This document shows positions 15,240 to 17,119 of a DNA stretch of 17,119 nt, piece after piece. The translations under genes were made by a program, and so were the position numbers. Source of the stretch: Fidelibacterota bacterium (GTDB taxonomy: Bacteria; Fidelibacterota; Fidelibacteria; Fidelibacterales; Fidelibacteraceae); contig JAUXEL010000016.1 of assembly GCA_030620575.1 (NCBI GenBank), forward strand, positions 1 through 17,119, in the 5' to 3' direction. Position 1 is the stretch's first letter; each line of letters opens with the position of its first letter. The notes below the pieces were generated by a model. The model saw nothing but the letters and a program-made list of their open reading frames with translations, was not told the DNA's origin and did not search any database.

Positions 15240-16865
15240 TTAGAAGGTAAAATGATTGACTATGGGCATTTTTCGTCCCTGTCCAAAAGCCTTGGGAGTA
15301 ACGCGTAAACCGGGTGCCGCTTGCCAGCGTTTAAATTCTGTTGTCCTGATCAAATGAAATATTTTATAAACCAATTCAGGATCCGCAGTTTCTTCGATCA
15401 ACTGTTCCATACTTTTGTTCTGATAAAGCAGGTCATCAACGATCGGACTAACAATATCGTAATCAAAAGGATCATATTGTCCTTCTGCCAATTCTGCAGA
15501 AGGGCGTTTTTGGATTGTATTTTCCGGTATTATGTCAAAACCATATTGTTCATTTAAATAGTTTGCCAAACGGTAAACATCCGGTTTATTTATATCACTG
15601 ATAGGCGCAAGAGCACCGCACATATCACCATACAAAGTACAATATCCAAGAGCAAGTTCTGTTTTATTGCCTGTTGTCAGTACCAAAGCATTCTTTTTGT
15701 TGGATATGGACATGAGAATTGTACCGCGAATACGGGCTTGAAGGTTTTCTTCAGCCAATCCGAAGGAGGTTCCGGAAAAAGGATTTTTTAATGCGTTGAG
15801 AAAATTTTTATATACAGATTCAATGGGAATAGTATCAAAATGAATATGTAAATTTTTTGCGCATTGTTCCGCATCTACAAGAGAATGGTCACTGCTGAAT
15901 TGTGAAGGCATTGCATAGATATAGACATGGTCCGGACCCAGCGCTTCAGTAGCCAGCACGGCAACTAAGGCGGAATCAATTCCACCGCTTAAACCGATAA
16001 CCGCATCTTTAAACCCGCTTTTATAAAAATAATCCCGGATACCGAGAATTAGTGCGGCTCGCAATTCCTTTAATTCATCTATTACCGGATCTGCTTGCGG
16101 ATTCTCTGCATGACCATTTTTAAAACTGCAATAGGCAATTGCTTCCTGAGACGCCGGTAAATGCGCGGCAAACTGACCTTCCGCATCCAATGCAAAACTG
16201 TTTCCGTCAAAAATCAATTCATCTTGACCACCGATTAGATTTACATACACAAAGGGGAGATGAAATGCTTCGACTTTTTCACGAACAAGAGCAATACGTT
16301 GCTTCATTTTTCCTGTATAAAAAGGTGACGCACTCGCATTTAAAATTATATCTGCTCCTTGCTTCGCCAAATTACGGGTCACTTTAGTATCATATCTATC
16401 ATCCCGGAGATCTTCACAAATCTCAATACCCAGCTTGTATGTTTTACCTTTTATCTGTACGGGAACAGGATGCGGCTGTGTATTCGGATGAAAATACCGC
16501 AATTCATTGAAAACATCATAGGTTGGTAAATTTGTTTTCAGGACATAATCAATGATCTGACCATCCTGTACAACTGCAAGAGCATTATAGCGGTGTCCGT
16601 TGTGAGAATATATTACACCAATAATTGCAACAATATCCTGCACATGTTTTGCAATTTCCAGAAGTTTAGTCTGATTGGCATTAATAAATTCTTCTTCAAG
16701 TATTAGATCTAAAGAAGGATATGCGCTTAAAGTTAATTCGGGAAATAATATAATATCAGCATGATGGCTTTTCGCTTTATTAACAGCATCGATGATCTTT
16801 TTTGCATTTCCCGCAATATCACCAACTGTTACATTAATTTGTGCTAATGCTATCTTACAATTCAT
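15240..16865 (-). CDS. nadE: Glutamine-dependent NAD+ synthetase
   Basis: 541 aa from ATG 16865. Makes NAD+ from nicotinic acid adenine dinucleotide, ATP and glutamine-derived ammonia, the last step of NAD synthesis, in the cytoplasm. The N-terminal nitrilase-type glutaminase domain (about 1-260) has its Glu-Lys-Cys triad in LFPELTLSAYPS (Glu43), VLKTNLPTYDVFNE (Lys110) and GIEICEDLRDD (Cys150). The C-terminal synthetase domain carries the PP-loop GLSGGIDSALVA (about 291-302), then LVLTTGNKTELALGYCTLYGD and the KRPSAEL block. Both domains look complete. An in-frame GTG at 16874 overlaps the upstream acylphosphatase stop by 4 bases and is an alternative start; the ATG form begins MNCKIALAQIN, the usual family beginning. 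Either way it is coupled to the acylphosphatase gene. Confidence 0.95.
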   Translation of the reverse strand: MNCKIALAQINVTVGDIAGNAKKIIDAVNKAKSHHADIILFPELTLSAYPSLDLILEEEFINANQTKLLEIAKHVQDIVAIIGVIYSHNGHRYNALAVVQDGQIIDYVLKTNLPTYDVFNELRYFHPNTQPHPVPVQIKGKTYKLGIEICEDLRDDRYDTKVTRNLAKQGADIILNASASPFYTGKMKQRIALVREKVEAFHLPFVYVNLIGGQDELIFDGNSFALDAEGQFAAHLPASQEAIAYCSFKNGHAENPQADPVIDELKELRAALILGIRDYFYKSGFKDAVIGLSGGIDSALVAVLATEALGPDHVYIYAMPSQFSSDHSLVDAEQCAKNLHIHFDTIPIESVYKNFLNALKNPFSGTSFGLAEENLQARIRGTILMSISNKKNALVLTTGNKTELALGYCTLYGDMCGALAPISDINKPDVYRLANYLNEQYGFDIIPENTIQKRPSAELAEGQYDPFDYDIVSPIVDDLLYQNKSMEQLIEETADPELVYKIFHLIRTTEFKRWQAAPGLRVTPKAFGQGRKMPIVNHFTF

Positions 16866-16870
16866 ATCGA

Positions 16871-17119
16871 TCACATCTTAATTAAAAAACGCTGATACTT
16901 TATATTTTCGCTACACGGCTCTTTTATTATACGGTCAACACGGGCTCTAGATGGACCTTTTTTCAAATAATCAATAAAGGTGTTAAGATCGCCTTCTTTA
17001 GCTTGTGCAAGTACCTCAACCCGTCCCTGTGAAGCATTCCGGACATAACCGGTTACTCCGAGGATATCTGCGTACTGTGTGACATACCACCGATATCCAA
17101 CCATCTGGACCTGGCCTAT
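16871..17119 (-). CDS. acyP: Acylphosphatase, 5' end cut by right window edge
   Basis: Small cytoplasmic enzyme that hydrolyses acyl phosphates. The visible 82 residues include most of the ferredoxin-like fold: QVQMVGYRWYV (the phosphate-binding loop and catalytic Arg), VTGYVRNASQGRVEV (catalytic Asn in VRN), and FIDYLKKGPSRARVDRI. The frame stays open to the edge and the residues before the ATG at 17104 (GQVQ) belong to the conserved loop. The true start is therefore outside the window and that internal ATG is not it. The loop reads VQMVGYR where many members have VQGVGFR, a mild variation. The stop overlaps or abuts the nadE start, so the two form an operon. Confidence 0.9.
   Translation of the reverse strand: MGQVQMVGYRWYVTQYADILGVTGYVRNASQGRVEVLAQAKEGDLNTFIDYLKKGPSRARVDRIIKEPCSENIKYQRFLIKM

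Noticed and set aside
17105..17119. Treating ATG 17104 as the true acylphosphatase start
   Set aside because: Upstream in-frame residues GQVQ belong to the conserved phosphate-binding loop, so the gene begins outside the window.

Overview
The window looks like chromosomal DNA from an AT-rich bacterium of the wider FCB group (the Calditrichota / KSB1 / Marinimicrobia / Cloacimonadota kind of lineage). The main evidence is three secreted proteins that end in a type IX secretion (Por)-like sorting domain: an SYPNPxNP entry, a GQxV turn, a SGVYLLK-like strand and a C-terminal basic residue. No 16S rRNA or other strict taxonomic marker is present, so this placement is inference. No mobile element, integrase, tRNA, rRNA or CRISPR array was seen. 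Most genes are housekeeping genes; the accessory content is the secreted proteins.

Left part (1-1769, all minus strand): a small putative lipoprotein overlaps and precedes a PP-loop tRNA-thiolase-like protein. The N-terminal 103 codons of arginyl-tRNA synthetase (argS) follow and run off the left edge. Centre-left (1933-5492, plus strand): a secreted clan GH-A glycoside hydrolase with accessory beta domains and a sorting tail is translationally coupled to an RsmB-type rRNA m5C methyltransferase. A hairpin with flanking A and T runs sits between these genes and the convergent block to the right.

Centre (5553-8235, minus strand): two paralogous secreted proteins form a tandem pair, each with a signal peptide, a conserved N-terminal beta domain, an Fn3-like domain and a sorting tail. 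An 11-bp-stem hairpin separates them. The leader of the upstream gene carries four imperfect copies of a CT/GA-rich repeat, and a looser relative lies in the leader of the downstream gene.

Right part (8621-17119, all minus strand): in transcription order, acylphosphatase (5' end cut off by the window edge), NAD+ synthetase (nadE), comEC, a CsgG-like lipoprotein, an RNase HII-YraN fusion, signal peptidase I (lepB) and tryptophanase (tnaA). The run from comEC to lepB is tightly packed and probably one operon. A candidate promoter and an exact TGTGA-N6-TCACA palindrome precede comEC.

The points most worth a second look are the RNase HII-YraN fusion, a ComEC whose metallo-beta-lactamase domain has lost its metal-binding motifs, the CRP-like site before comEC, and the repeat-bearing leaders of the two secreted paralogues. 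I found no convincing wholly new multi-gene system.
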